Assembly (NCBI GenBank): GCA_944380185.1
Contig: CALWGV010000083.1
Coordinates: 1 to 53,407, forward strand
Source: an uncultured Lachnospiraceae bacterium
GTDB lineage: Bacteria; Bacillota; Clostridia; Lachnospirales; Lachnospiraceae
DNA length: 53,407 nt
Direction of reading: 5' to 3'
The notes below the pieces were generated by a model that saw only the letters and a list, made by a program, of their open reading frames with translations, ran no database searches and had not been told where the DNA came from. Numbering within the stretch: position 1 is the stretch's first letter; every line of letters begins with the position of its first letter. The position numbers and the translations under genes are program-made. This document shows positions 17,031-24,074 of the stretch, piece after piece.

Positions 17031-17153
17031 TCATTCTCCTGCGGGAATAAAGCATCTGTAAAGAAAATCAAGATATTTATACAGGTGTGACTGATTTCCT
17101 TCTGTAACTCCTGCAGCTTCTCCCAAGCCATATATCTGCACATATCTGCAAAT

Positions 17154-17182
17154 ATGACAATTGTCATGATAAAAATATGACA
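17154..17182. promoter_or_regulatory. 14-bp palindrome upstream of the mannose-family PTS operon
   Basis: ATGACAATTGTCAT (17154-17167) is a perfect palindrome. The element AATATGACA occurs at 17152-17160 and again at 17174-17182. It lies about 100 bases before the PTS IIA gene and about 165 bases from the divergent arsR-like gene, so it could be an operator for either. No matching regulator can be assigned. Confidence 0.4.
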
Positions 17183-17269
17183 CAAGACAGATGTAAATCT
17201 CCGCCTAATCCCTTACACTTAAGCTAAAGAAAAACAGAGAGCCTACGGGTAAAGGAGGAGGCGGACAAA

Positions 17270-17692
17270 ATGAAATATTTGGTGATGGTCAGTCATGGAA
17301 AACTGGCGGATGGCCTGCACAATGCGCTGGGCATGCTGGTGGGAAAAGACAGGACGGATATCCGCAGCGCCGGTTTGGAAGACGGCATGGGAGCGGATGT
17401 CTATGAGGAAAACCTGAGAAAGCTTTTGGCGGATGTACGACCGGATGATCAGGTGGTGCTGCTGGGGGATCTGATCGGCGGTTCACCGCTGACTACGGCT
17501 ATCGGAGTGATTTCCGATATGGGACTTCTTCCTGCCACGGTGATTATCGGCGGGATGAATCTGCCGGCAGCCCTGAATGCAGCTCTGAATAAGGACGATA
17601 CGTCTCTTGCAGATATGGCGGCGACGGTTCTTGCAGGAGCAGAGGTAAGAGAGTTTGTTGTGGAACAGGACGGCGAAGACGAGGACATTTAA
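17270..17692 (+). CDS. PTS mannose/fructose/sorbose family subunit IIA
   Basis: The 140-residue cytoplasmic phosphocarrier has the EIIA-Man fold. The phosphorylated histidine is His9 in the N-terminal VMVSHGKLADG, and DQVVLLGDLIGGSP matches the conserved core. It accepts phosphate from HPr and passes it to IIB. A strong ribosome site (AAAGGAGGAGG) precedes the ATG. It is the first gene of a IIA-IIB-IIC-IID operon, so the system is complete and needs no partner elsewhere. The sugar cannot be read from the sequence; candidates include mannose, fructose, sorbose, N-acetylgalactosamine and fructoselysine. Confidence 0.93.
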   Translation: MKYLVMVSHGKLADGLHNALGMLVGKDRTDIRSAGLEDGMGADVYEENLRKLLADVRPDDQVVLLGDLIGGSPLTTAIGVISDMGLLPATVIIGGMNLPAALNAALNKDDTSLADMAATVLAGAEVREFVVEQDGEDEDI

Positions 17693-17750
17693 GACAGGCA
17701 TGATAAAGCTCCTGCAGAGATGCAAATAGGACAATAACAGAACGTTCAAC

Positions 17751-17789
17751 AAGGAAGGTCAATAAAGAAGATCAATAAGGAAGATCAAA
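17751..17789 (+). repeat. Three 13-bp imperfect tandem repeats before IIB
   Basis: Three units (AAGGAAGGTCAAT, AAAGAAGATCAAT, AAGGAAGATCAAA) run head to tail and end just before the true ribosome site AGGAGG of the IIB gene. Each unit holds a purine-rich Shine-Dalgarno-like core. They may provide standby ribosome binding or simply be a replication-slippage product. Confidence 0.7.
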
Positions 17790-17803
17790 AGGAGGACACA
17801 AAG

Positions 17804-18298
17804 ATGGCAGTATCATTTGTTCGGGTAGATGACCGTATGATTCATGGGCAGACATGCACGCGCTGGGCTCTTGAGTATCCCTGCGACGGGATTGTGGCCG
17901 TCAACGATATGGCGGCAGGCAATCCGGTGTTAAAGGCGGCGTACAAGAGTGCCAGCGGCAAAAAAACTTTTGTCTGGAGCCTGGATGAATTTAAGGCCAA
18001 GGCGCAGAAGGTTTTGGACAGCAAGGACCAATATTTCCTGATTGCCAAAAACCCCATTGATATGGCCAAAATCCTGGTGGATATGAAATTTAATCCCGGC
18101 GTAAAGACGGTGATTATCGGTCCCTGCAACGATCGGCCAGGAACGACGAAGCTAGGCAACAATCAGTCCATCACCCAGGAGGAGGCGGAGGCTCTGGAAC
18201 GGATCATGCAGGCGGGCTATGAGGTAGAGTTCGCGCTGATCAAAGAGGAGGCCATCGGCAACTGGCGCAAGTTCCGCGGCCAGTTCGGCTTCAACTAA
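17804..18298 (+). CDS. PTS mannose/fructose/sorbose family subunit IIB
   Basis: The 164-residue cytoplasmic IIB protein has the conserved start FVRVDDRMIHGQTCTRW, in which His14 is the phosphorylated residue (mannose-family IIB uses histidine, unlike the cysteine of other families). VIIGPCNDRPGTTKL and a terminal KEEAIGNWRKFRGQ are further family hallmarks. It transfers phosphate to the incoming sugar at the IIC-IID channel. AGGAGG precedes the ATG. The 111-base gap from IIA holds the tandem repeats. Confidence 0.93.
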   Translation: MAVSFVRVDDRMIHGQTCTRWALEYPCDGIVAVNDMAAGNPVLKAAYKSASGKKTFVWSLDEFKAKAQKVLDSKDQYFLIAKNPIDMAKILVDMKFNPGVKTVIIGPCNDRPGTTKLGNNQSITQEEAEALERIMQAGYEVEFALIKEEAIGNWRKFRGQFGFN

Positions 18299-18325
18299 GC
18301 AACCATCTAACAGGAGGAAAGCAGT

Positions 18326-19171
18326 ATGAGTATAAGTGTTTGGCAAGCAGCTTTGTTGGGAATCTTCGCCTGCCTGGCCAGTATGCCCGGAATGGGCGGT
18401 TCGGTCATCGGCAACTACACCCTGGGCAGGCCTCTGGTAGGCGGCCTGGTCACTGGAATTATTTTGGGGGATGTGCAGACCGGCATCATTGCCGGCGCAG
18501 CAGCTCAGATGGTTTATATCGCTCTGGTAACGCCCGGCGGAACCGTATCCGCAGATGTCCGGGCGGTCAGCTACATAGGTATACCTCTCTCAGTTCTGGC
18601 TATCCGCAATATGGGTCTGACCGGGGAGGCAGCCACACAGATGGCCACTACCATGGGGGCGGCCGTGGGAACACTGGGAACAGTACTGTTCTATGGCACC
18701 TCCACGCTGAACCTGATTTGGCAGCACATCGGCTGGAAGGCTGTGGAAAAGGGTGAGTTCAAAAAGCTCTATCTGGTTGATATGGGGCTGCCGTGGATCT
18801 CCCACCTGATCTGCAGCTTCCTGCCCACCTTTGTTATCACTCTGATGGGAGCTCAGATGGTGGATGTCATCAAGAATTATCTGCCGATGGATGGCCTCGC
18901 TATGAAAACTTTGTTCACTGTCGGAAGCCTTCTGCCTGCCGTAGGTGTGGCTATCCTGCTCAAACAGGTAGTTTCCAAGGCTACCGACCTTCTGACCTTC
19001 TTCTTTGGCTTTACTCTGGCAGCCTGCATGGGCCTCAATCTGATCGGTGCAGCTATTGTCGGCGGCTTCTTTGCAGTTATCACCTATCAGATCAAGACAT
19101 TGCAGAACAAAAAGATCACGGACTCCACCGGCGGTGCCGGCAGTTATGACGATGATGAGGAGGATATCTGA
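18326..19171 (+). CDS. PTS mannose/fructose/sorbose family subunit IIC
   Basis: The 281-residue polytopic permease component has glycine-rich membrane segments (FACLASMPGMGGSVIGNYTL, TGIILGDVQTGIIAGAAAQM) characteristic of EIIC-Man/Sor. A short acidic cytoplasmic tail (YDDDEEDI) follows. With IID it forms the translocation channel. CAGGAGGAAAG precedes the ATG. The stop is followed one base later by the IID start, so the two subunits are translationally coupled. Confidence 0.94.
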   Translation: MSISVWQAALLGIFACLASMPGMGGSVIGNYTLGRPLVGGLVTGIILGDVQTGIIAGAAAQMVYIALVTPGGTVSADVRAVSYIGIPLSVLAIRNMGLTGEAATQMATTMGAAVGTLGTVLFYGTSTLNLIWQHIGWKAVEKGEFKKLYLVDMGLPWISHLICSFLPTFVITLMGAQMVDVIKNYLPMDGLAMKTLFTVGSLLPAVGVAILLKQVVSKATDLLTFFFGFTLAACMGLNLIGAAIVGGFFAVITYQIKTLQNKKITDSTGGAGSYDDDEEDI

Positions 19172-19172
19172 G

Positions 19173-20009
19173 ATGGCGGAAAAGAAATTATCCAAAAAAG
19201 CGTTGAATAAATCCTTTTGGAACTGGTATTATGGGCACTTGACCTGTTTCTCTCAGGAGCACATGCAGACCTTCGGCTATCTGTGCGCCATGCTCCCTCT
19301 GGTGGAGGAACTGTACGATACGAAAGAAGAGCAGAAGGATGCGATGCAGACCTATACGGCTTTCTTCAACACGGAACCTCAGCTGGGAACAGTGATTGTC
19401 GGTGTGACAGCGGGTCTGGAGGAGGCCAAAGCTAATGGTGAGGGTGTGGACGGAGACGTGATCAATGGTATCCGCGCCGGTTTGATGGGTCCTGTGGCTG
19501 GTATCGGCGATTCGCTGGTGGTGGGAACTTTGATCCCGATCCTTTTGGGCATTGCCATGGGCCTGTCTACCGGCGGATCCCCCATCGGTGCGATTTTCTA
19601 TATCATCGCCTGGAATGTGATCTGCACTCTGGGCATGCGCTTCCTGTATTTTAAAGGCTATGAGCTGGGCGGGAAAGCTGTGGAATTCCTGGTCGGGGAA
19701 CAGGCGGCAGCTATCCGTGAGGCCATCACGATGATCGGGACTGTGGTAATCGGCGCCGTGGCAGCTACCTGGATCAGTATCAGCACATCTCTGGTTATTA
19801 TCGAGCCTAGTGCAGAGACGGCAGGCATTACCCTGCAGAGCACCTTGGACAGTGTATTTCCAAAGCTTCTCAGTGCCGTCTTCGTTATCCTGTGCTGGTT
19901 TTTGATGAGCAAGAAGAAAATGACCCCTCTGAAGGTTATGCTTCTGCTGGTGGTGATTGCTTTTGTGGGCGTGCTGGTGGGCTTCTTTGATCCTCAGCTG
20001 ACCTATTAA
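19173..20009 (+). CDS. PTS mannose/fructose/sorbose family subunit IID
   Basis: The 278-residue membrane protein has the family start KALNKSFWNWYYGHLTCFSQE and conserved segments GLMGPVAGIGDSLVVGTLIPI and WNVICTLGMRFLYFKGYE. Several transmembrane helices are grouped in the C-terminal half. The ATG at 19173 is one base after the IIC stop, with AGGAGGAT overlapping the end of iic as ribosome site. In-frame upstream starts lie inside iic and are unlikely. It completes the sugar channel with IIC. Confidence 0.95.
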   Translation: MAEKKLSKKALNKSFWNWYYGHLTCFSQEHMQTFGYLCAMLPLVEELYDTKEEQKDAMQTYTAFFNTEPQLGTVIVGVTAGLEEAKANGEGVDGDVINGIRAGLMGPVAGIGDSLVVGTLIPILLGIAMGLSTGGSPIGAIFYIIAWNVICTLGMRFLYFKGYELGGKAVEFLVGEQAAAIREAITMIGTVVIGAVAATWISISTSLVIIEPSAETAGITLQSTLDSVFPKLLSAVFVILCWFLMSKKKMTPLKVMLLLVVIAFVGVLVGFFDPQLTY

Positions 20010-20091
20010 AACGATTAGACCGTTAAATAATATGCCTTGACTAAGAAGAACCGTTGAATAATCTGTTGGGACAGAGAGCGGAGGAAGAACC

Positions 20092-20376
20092 ATGAATCAG
20101 GAGCAGAGAAGGAAAATGTTGTGGGAGGCAGAGCAGCAGCTGCGGGCGCTGCGAACAATCCGCAGGTGGCTGGCCATTGCCGTCGGCCTGTCAACAGTGG
20201 GAGCAGCCGCAGCTTACTGGGGCTTTCGCCTGGCAGAGGGCTATGCGGCTGTCGGTATCATAGGGACGGTCGCGGCGGCTTTGAGCCTGATCTGCGCTCT
20301 GATAATCAATTATGGAATGCGCAATGGTCAGAGAAATGTCCGGAAGATTCTGCGGATTGCCGGAGAAGAAGCTTAA
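20092..20376 (+). CDS. Small two-helix membrane protein linked to the PTS operon
   Basis: A 94-residue protein with no recognised family. A charged amphipathic N terminus (1-22) is followed by two transmembrane helices (about 25-45 and 50-72) and a basic C-terminal tail. GGAGGAAG precedes the ATG. It begins 82 bases after IID on the same strand and is probably the last gene of the PTS operon. It could be an accessory or stabilising subunit of the IIC-IID channel, but nothing in the sequence proves this. Confidence 0.72.
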   Translation: MNQEQRRKMLWEAEQQLRALRTIRRWLAIAVGLSTVGAAAAYWGFRLAEGYAAVGIIGTVAAALSLICALIINYGMRNGQRNVRKILRIAGEEA

Positions 20377-20424
20377 GGGAGAGCAGATACGGCGAGAAAT
20401 AATGAAAAACCAGATTTCCGCCCG

Positions 20425-20841
20425 TCATTCATGGGGGGAGATCAAATCCATTAACGTGATGCTGTCAAGGTAATCCTGAATCAGCTGGTCCAAGTGCTGC
20501 CACATCGGGAAGGTACGGCAATTTTCCCGCCGTCCGCACTGGGAATCAGAGGAACTCTGATCCAGGCAGGCCACCGGAGCCAGGCTGCCTTCCGTCAGGC
20601 GCAGAATGCTGCCGACAGTGTATTCAGATACCGGACGGGTCAGGCGGTAGCCGCCGCCCTTGCCCCTGAGTCCGGCCAAAAGGCCATGACGAACCAGGGT
20701 TTTGACAATGCTCTCTAAATATTTTTCAGAAATGCCCTGCCGGTCGGCAATCTCCGTCAATGGATGATATCGGCCGTCCGGGTGCTCCGCCAGATCAATC
20801 ATTACTCTCAGCGCATAGCGCCCCTTTGTCGAAATCATCAT
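20425..20841 (-). CDS. Rrf2-family transcriptional regulator
   Basis: The 138-residue protein opens with ISTKGRYALRVMIDLAEHP, the conserved Rrf2/IscR start. The winged helix occupies about residues 1-75 (ISEKYLESIVKTLVRHGLL). Three cysteines (CLDQSSSDSQCGRRENC, about residues 95-111) match the family pattern for a [2Fe-2S] cluster. It may therefore sense iron-sulfur or redox state. The ATG at 20841 follows AGGAGGT at about 10 bases; the in-frame upstream ATG lacks a ribosome site. It is convergent with the PTS operon, and no iscS/iscU genes are nearby, so targets are unknown. Confidence 0.9.
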   Translation of the reverse strand: MMISTKGRYALRVMIDLAEHPDGRYHPLTEIADRQGISEKYLESIVKTLVRHGLLAGLRGKGGGYRLTRPVSEYTVGSILRLTEGSLAPVACLDQSSSDSQCGRRENCRTFPMWQHLDQLIQDYLDSITLMDLISPHE

Positions 20842-20943
20842 AGAAAAATCTACCTCCTGTTCATCTGCACGCACGGCTCGATGCTGTCGTGAACATTATA
20901 CCCTAAGCGGGGAGAGAATTCAATGTTTTGGTGGGATGTGGGG

Positions 20944-20973
20944 AACGCGCCATCAGGTTGGTGATGGCGCGTT
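20944..20973. terminator. Perfect 12-bp-stem hairpin
   Basis: AACGCGCCATCA (20944-20955) and TGATGGCGCGTT (20962-20973) pair perfectly around a 6-base loop. It lies 27 bases past the stop of the minus-strand DUF47 gene and upstream of the rrf2 gene. No T tract follows on that strand, so it may be a weak terminator or a 3'-end protecting hairpin. Confidence 0.5.
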
Positions 20974-20999
20974 GGGGAGAATAGTGTGTATTTGTTTGT

Positions 21000-21623
21000 T
21001 TAGGAGTTTTTCATAATAACGCTGCCTACTACATCGGCTACGTGCTCACAGGCGTCGGCGCATCTTTCCAGATAGATATAGATCTCATGCCAGGAAAGAA
21101 TTTCAATGGGATCCTTTGAATTGGCGTGGAGGCGGTACATGCTGTCGATGTAAAGCTTGTCGGCCTCCTCCTCCAGGGAGTTGATGCGGATGATCTGCTC
21201 GTTCAGTTTTTTGGAGCGTTTAAAATTGGGGAACTCTTTCATTAAATCCAGGAGAGATTCGCAGCATCGAGTTACGACCTGGGCCATGGGGATGGCGTCG
21301 GGGCGAATTTCCTGGATGTGAGTGTAGTAGATGCGGATCAGCACATCCTCCAGTTTGTCCGTCACTTCATCAATATTTTGGCTCAGAAGCATGATATCTT
21401 CCCGCTCCAGCGGGGTGATGAAGGCCTTGGCCAGGGTATTGAGAAGCTCGTGCTTTTTCATGTCGGCCGCATGCTCAGTGCGGTGGATTTCTTCCAGCTG
21501 CTCCGCAAGAGTGCCGCGATCAAAATTTTCAATGGATTTTACTAAAAGGTGGGCTGCCTGGCAGGCCAGGTCGGTGCAGGCAATGAAATTGTCAAAATAA
21601 TAGGAGTCTTGTTTCTTGGACAT
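21000..21623 (-). CDS. DUF47 (PhoU-like) partner of Pit phosphate transporter
   Basis: The 207-residue all-helical protein belongs to the DUF47/TIGR00153 family. Conserved heptads include EEIHRTEHAADMKKHE, TPLEREDIMLLSQNIDEV and the C-terminal EIYIYLERCADACEHVADVV, acidic helices related to PhoU metal-binding motifs. These proteins accompany Pit transporters and are thought to regulate them. The pit gene lies 72 bases upstream on the same strand. AAAGGAGGA precedes the ATG. Confidence 0.93.
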   Translation of the reverse strand: MSKKQDSYYFDNFIACTDLACQAAHLLVKSIENFDRGTLAEQLEEIHRTEHAADMKKHELLNTLAKAFITPLEREDIMLLSQNIDEVTDKLEDVLIRIYYTHIQEIRPDAIPMAQVVTRCCESLLDLMKEFPNFKRSKKLNEQIIRINSLEEEADKLYIDSMYRLHANSKDPIEILSWHEIYIYLERCADACEHVADVVGSVIMKNS

Positions 21624-21695
21624 TTTCGTCCTCCTTTGGTGGGATAAAGGTATTGTAGTAATTGTCGCCGTTTGGCAGTCAGAAAGTTTTGGCGG

Positions 21696-22748
21696 TCAGA
21701 AAATAGCAATGAACAGCTTTGCCATAATAAAGCTGATCAGTCCGCAGCCGGGGAAAGTAAAAATCCAGGTCAGCATCATGTCTTTTACTACGCTGAAATT
21801 GATGGCAGAAAGCCTTTTGACAGCGCCCACCCCCATAATGGCGCTGGTTTTCGTATGAGTAGTGGAAACCGGAATGCCGAAAAGGCTGGAGAGAAGCAGG
21901 CAGAAGGCTGCCGACAGGTCGGCGGAAAAGCCCTGGTATTTTTCCAGCTTTACCATATCCATGCCTACGGATTTGATGATCTTTTCTCCGCCGACGCTGG
22001 TGCCGGCGGCCATGACGACGCTGCACAAAAGCATCAGCCAGACCGGAATCAGGATTCCGTCCACGCTGTTTTGCCCATGGGAAAAGGCCAGGCCCAAAAA
22101 GAGGACGCCGATGAATTTCTGTCCATCCTGTGCCCCATGCATGAAGCTCATGGCTGCTGCGCCGAAGATCTGTGCTCCTTTGAAAAAGGAATTGGTCTTT
22201 CTCCTGTCCATATTGCGGCATGCCAGGGTTACCAGACGGCAGATCAGATAGCCGGAGGCAAAACCCAGCAAAAGGCTCAGAACCAGACCGTAGAGAACCT
22301 TGGCCCACTCATTCATGTTGACGCCGCCGATGCCATTCTGAATAGCGATGGCAGCACCGGTCAGCCCGGCAATCAGGCTGTGACTTTCGCTGGTGGGAAT
22401 GCCGAAGATCGAAGCGCCCACACTGTAGACGACGATGGAAAAAAGGGCCGCGCACAGGGCAATCAATGCTTCGTGACTGTTGCCGCCGAAATCCACCATA
22501 TTGCTGATGGTGGAGACGACCGAGCTGTTGATCTGAGTCATGATGAAGACGCCGAGAAAATTGAAGGCGGCGCTCATCAGAATGGCGCTTCGGACATTCA
22601 TGCACCGTGTCGTGACGCAGGTGGCAATGGCGTTGGGCGCATCGGTCCAGCCATTGACAAAGATGACTCCCAGGGTCAGGGCCACGGTGATGAAGAGCAC
22701 GGGACTGGAAAACATGTTGTCGAGAAATACGGAAAATGATATGTCCAT
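21696..22748 (-). CDS. pit: Pit-family inorganic phosphate transporter
   Basis: The 350-residue transporter has about 10 transmembrane helices and both family signature segments: GWTDAPNAIATCVTTR near the N terminus and a related FMHGAQDGQKFIGVL repeat in the middle. The inverted duplicated halves are typical of PiT/PHO-4 proteins. It imports metal-phosphate by cation symport across the cytoplasmic membrane. GGGAGA precedes the ATG. It forms a two-gene operon with the DUF47 gene downstream. Confidence 0.94.
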   Translation of the reverse strand: MDISFSVFLDNMFSSPVLFITVALTLGVIFVNGWTDAPNAIATCVTTRCMNVRSAILMSAAFNFLGVFIMTQINSSVVSTISNMVDFGGNSHEALIALCAALFSIVVYSVGASIFGIPTSESHSLIAGLTGAAIAIQNGIGGVNMNEWAKVLYGLVLSLLLGFASGYLICRLVTLACRNMDRRKTNSFFKGAQIFGAAAMSFMHGAQDGQKFIGVLFLGLAFSHGQNSVDGILIPVWLMLLCSVVMAAGTSVGGEKIIKSVGMDMVKLEKYQGFSADLSAAFCLLLSSLFGIPVSTTHTKTSAIMGVGAVKRLSAINFSVVKDMMLTWIFTFPGCGLISFIMAKLFIAIF

Positions 22749-22960
22749 AAAGTCTCCCGTTTCATCTGAATTCTGGAATACGTAAATTTTTTGTAAAAGA
22801 AATGTTAGATTCCAGTAAAGTCAAGTATAACAAGAAAATGAAAGCAGGTCAACGGCAGATTCAAAAATGGGAAGGATTAAACTTTATATACTGTCCTTGG
22901 AAATTTCTTCGTCTAGGATATAGTAGATGATATCAGACGGCAAAAAACAGGATTCTCCGC

Positions 22961-22991
22961 TTGACTATGACGCTGCGTGATGGTGTATCTT
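22961..22991 (+). promoter_or_regulatory. MerR-type promoter with 19-bp spacer and dyad
   Basis: TTGACT (22961-22966) and TATCTT (22986-22991) are separated by 19 bases, the overlong spacing typical of MerR-activated promoters. The spacer holds ATGACGC-T-GCGTGAT (22967-22981), a dyad with six of seven pairs matched. It lies 55 bases before the MerR-family gene. Confidence 0.6.
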
Positions 22992-23046
22992 TATAGACAG
23001 GAAAGCGCTTTTCCCATTTATCATTTTAGAAAAACAGGAGAGATCT

Positions 23047-23949
23047 ATGGGCAGAACGAGGGAAACCGCAGGAGCGGGGATGGACGGGCAGCTGCGGACG
23101 GTGAAGGAGGTTTCGGACTTGACGGGGGTCAGCGTGCGGACTCTCCATTATTACGATGAGATTGACCTGCTGAAGCCGTCCTGCGTTGGTGAAAACGGAT
23201 ATCGGCTGTACGGAGAGGATAAGCTGGAGGAACTGAGGCAGATTCTCTTTTTCCGGGAGCTCTCCCTGCCCCTGGGAGAAATTCGCCGAATCTTAGCGGA
23301 TCCGGCCCTTGATCCAGAGCGGATACTGGAGGGCCAGCGGCAGGCCCTGGATGCCAGAAAGAGGCACCTGGAACGGCTGATCGCCAGTATCGACCAAATC
23401 CGGAGAGGAGATAAGAAGATGGATTTTGAAGTGTTTGAGCGGGACGATGTGGAAAAGCTGTTTGATGTTTTTGCGGGGAATATGCCGGAGGCGATGTGGG
23501 AAACGGCTGTGCAGGAGTTCGGCAGCATGGAGGCTTTCCGGCGCAATTATGTGGAAAAAGCCTTCACCCTATACAATCAGCCGGAGACAAAAGAAATCCT
23601 GCTGGAGTCCTATGGGGACAAACAGGGAGTCATTGACGCGGCTGTCAATCCGCCGGGAAAAGAGGGGGTGGAAAAACTACAGAGGCAGACGGATGCGGTC
23701 TGCCGTCGGCTGGCGCAGTGCAAAAGGGAGGGGCTGTCGGAAACTTCGCTGGAGGCGCAGATGCTGGTCTGTGAATATGCCCTGGCGATGAAGACGGCCC
23801 TCCGGCTGAAAAATGAGCGGCAGGTAATGCTGGGAACGGCGGACACCTATGACAATTATGAAAAGGCAAGCCAGGTTCTGGATGAGCAGTACGGAGAACC
23901 GGGGCTGGCTGCCTATCTGTCGCGGGCGATCCGGAATTTTTATCGGTAG
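23047..23949 (+). CDS. MerR-family regulator with TipAS drug-binding domain
   Basis: The 300-residue activator has an N-terminal MerR winged helix (about 17-85: TVKEVSDLTGVSVRTLHYYDEI, split in the original by no gap) and a coiled-coil dimerisation helix (about 90-125). The C-terminal TipAS-like domain (about 150-295) is helical and contains YDNYEKASQVLDEQYGEPGL. TipA-type proteins bind thiopeptides or other hydrophobic drugs and activate transcription from promoters with long spacers. AGGAGA precedes the ATG. A 19-bp-spaced promoter with a central dyad upstream suggests autoactivation. No drug pump gene is adjacent. Confidence 0.9.
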   Translation: MGRTRETAGAGMDGQLRTVKEVSDLTGVSVRTLHYYDEIDLLKPSCVGENGYRLYGEDKLEELRQILFFRELSLPLGEIRRILADPALDPERILEGQRQALDARKRHLERLIASIDQIRRGDKKMDFEVFERDDVEKLFDVFAGNMPEAMWETAVQEFGSMEAFRRNYVEKAFTLYNQPETKEILLESYGDKQGVIDAAVNPPGKEGVEKLQRQTDAVCRRLAQCKREGLSETSLEAQMLVCEYALAMKTALRLKNERQVMLGTADTYDNYEKASQVLDEQYGEPGLAAYLSRAIRNFYR

Positions 23950-24003
23950 TATTCTGGATGAAAGCATTATAAAAACGCTATTTAATGAGAAGATTCCGTG
24001 CAG

Positions 24004-24047
24004 ATAAAAAGCTCCCCTATCACTCTTCGGAAAAGGGGATAGGGGAG
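24004..24047 (-). terminator. Terminator of the helicase gene
   Basis: CTCCCCTATC (24012-24021) pairs with GATAGGGGAG (24038-24047). On the minus strand the stem is followed by a T-rich run, placing it just after the stop of the helicase gene at 24075. Confidence 0.8.
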
Positions 24048-24074
24048 TATCAATAAGGCTAATCTCGCGAATTG

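Noticed and set aside
21672-22739. Open frame of about 355 codons antisense to the Pit transporter
   Set aside because: Its Asp/Gly/His-rich translation is the usual reverse complement of a membrane-protein gene. Pit on the other strand has clear signatures.
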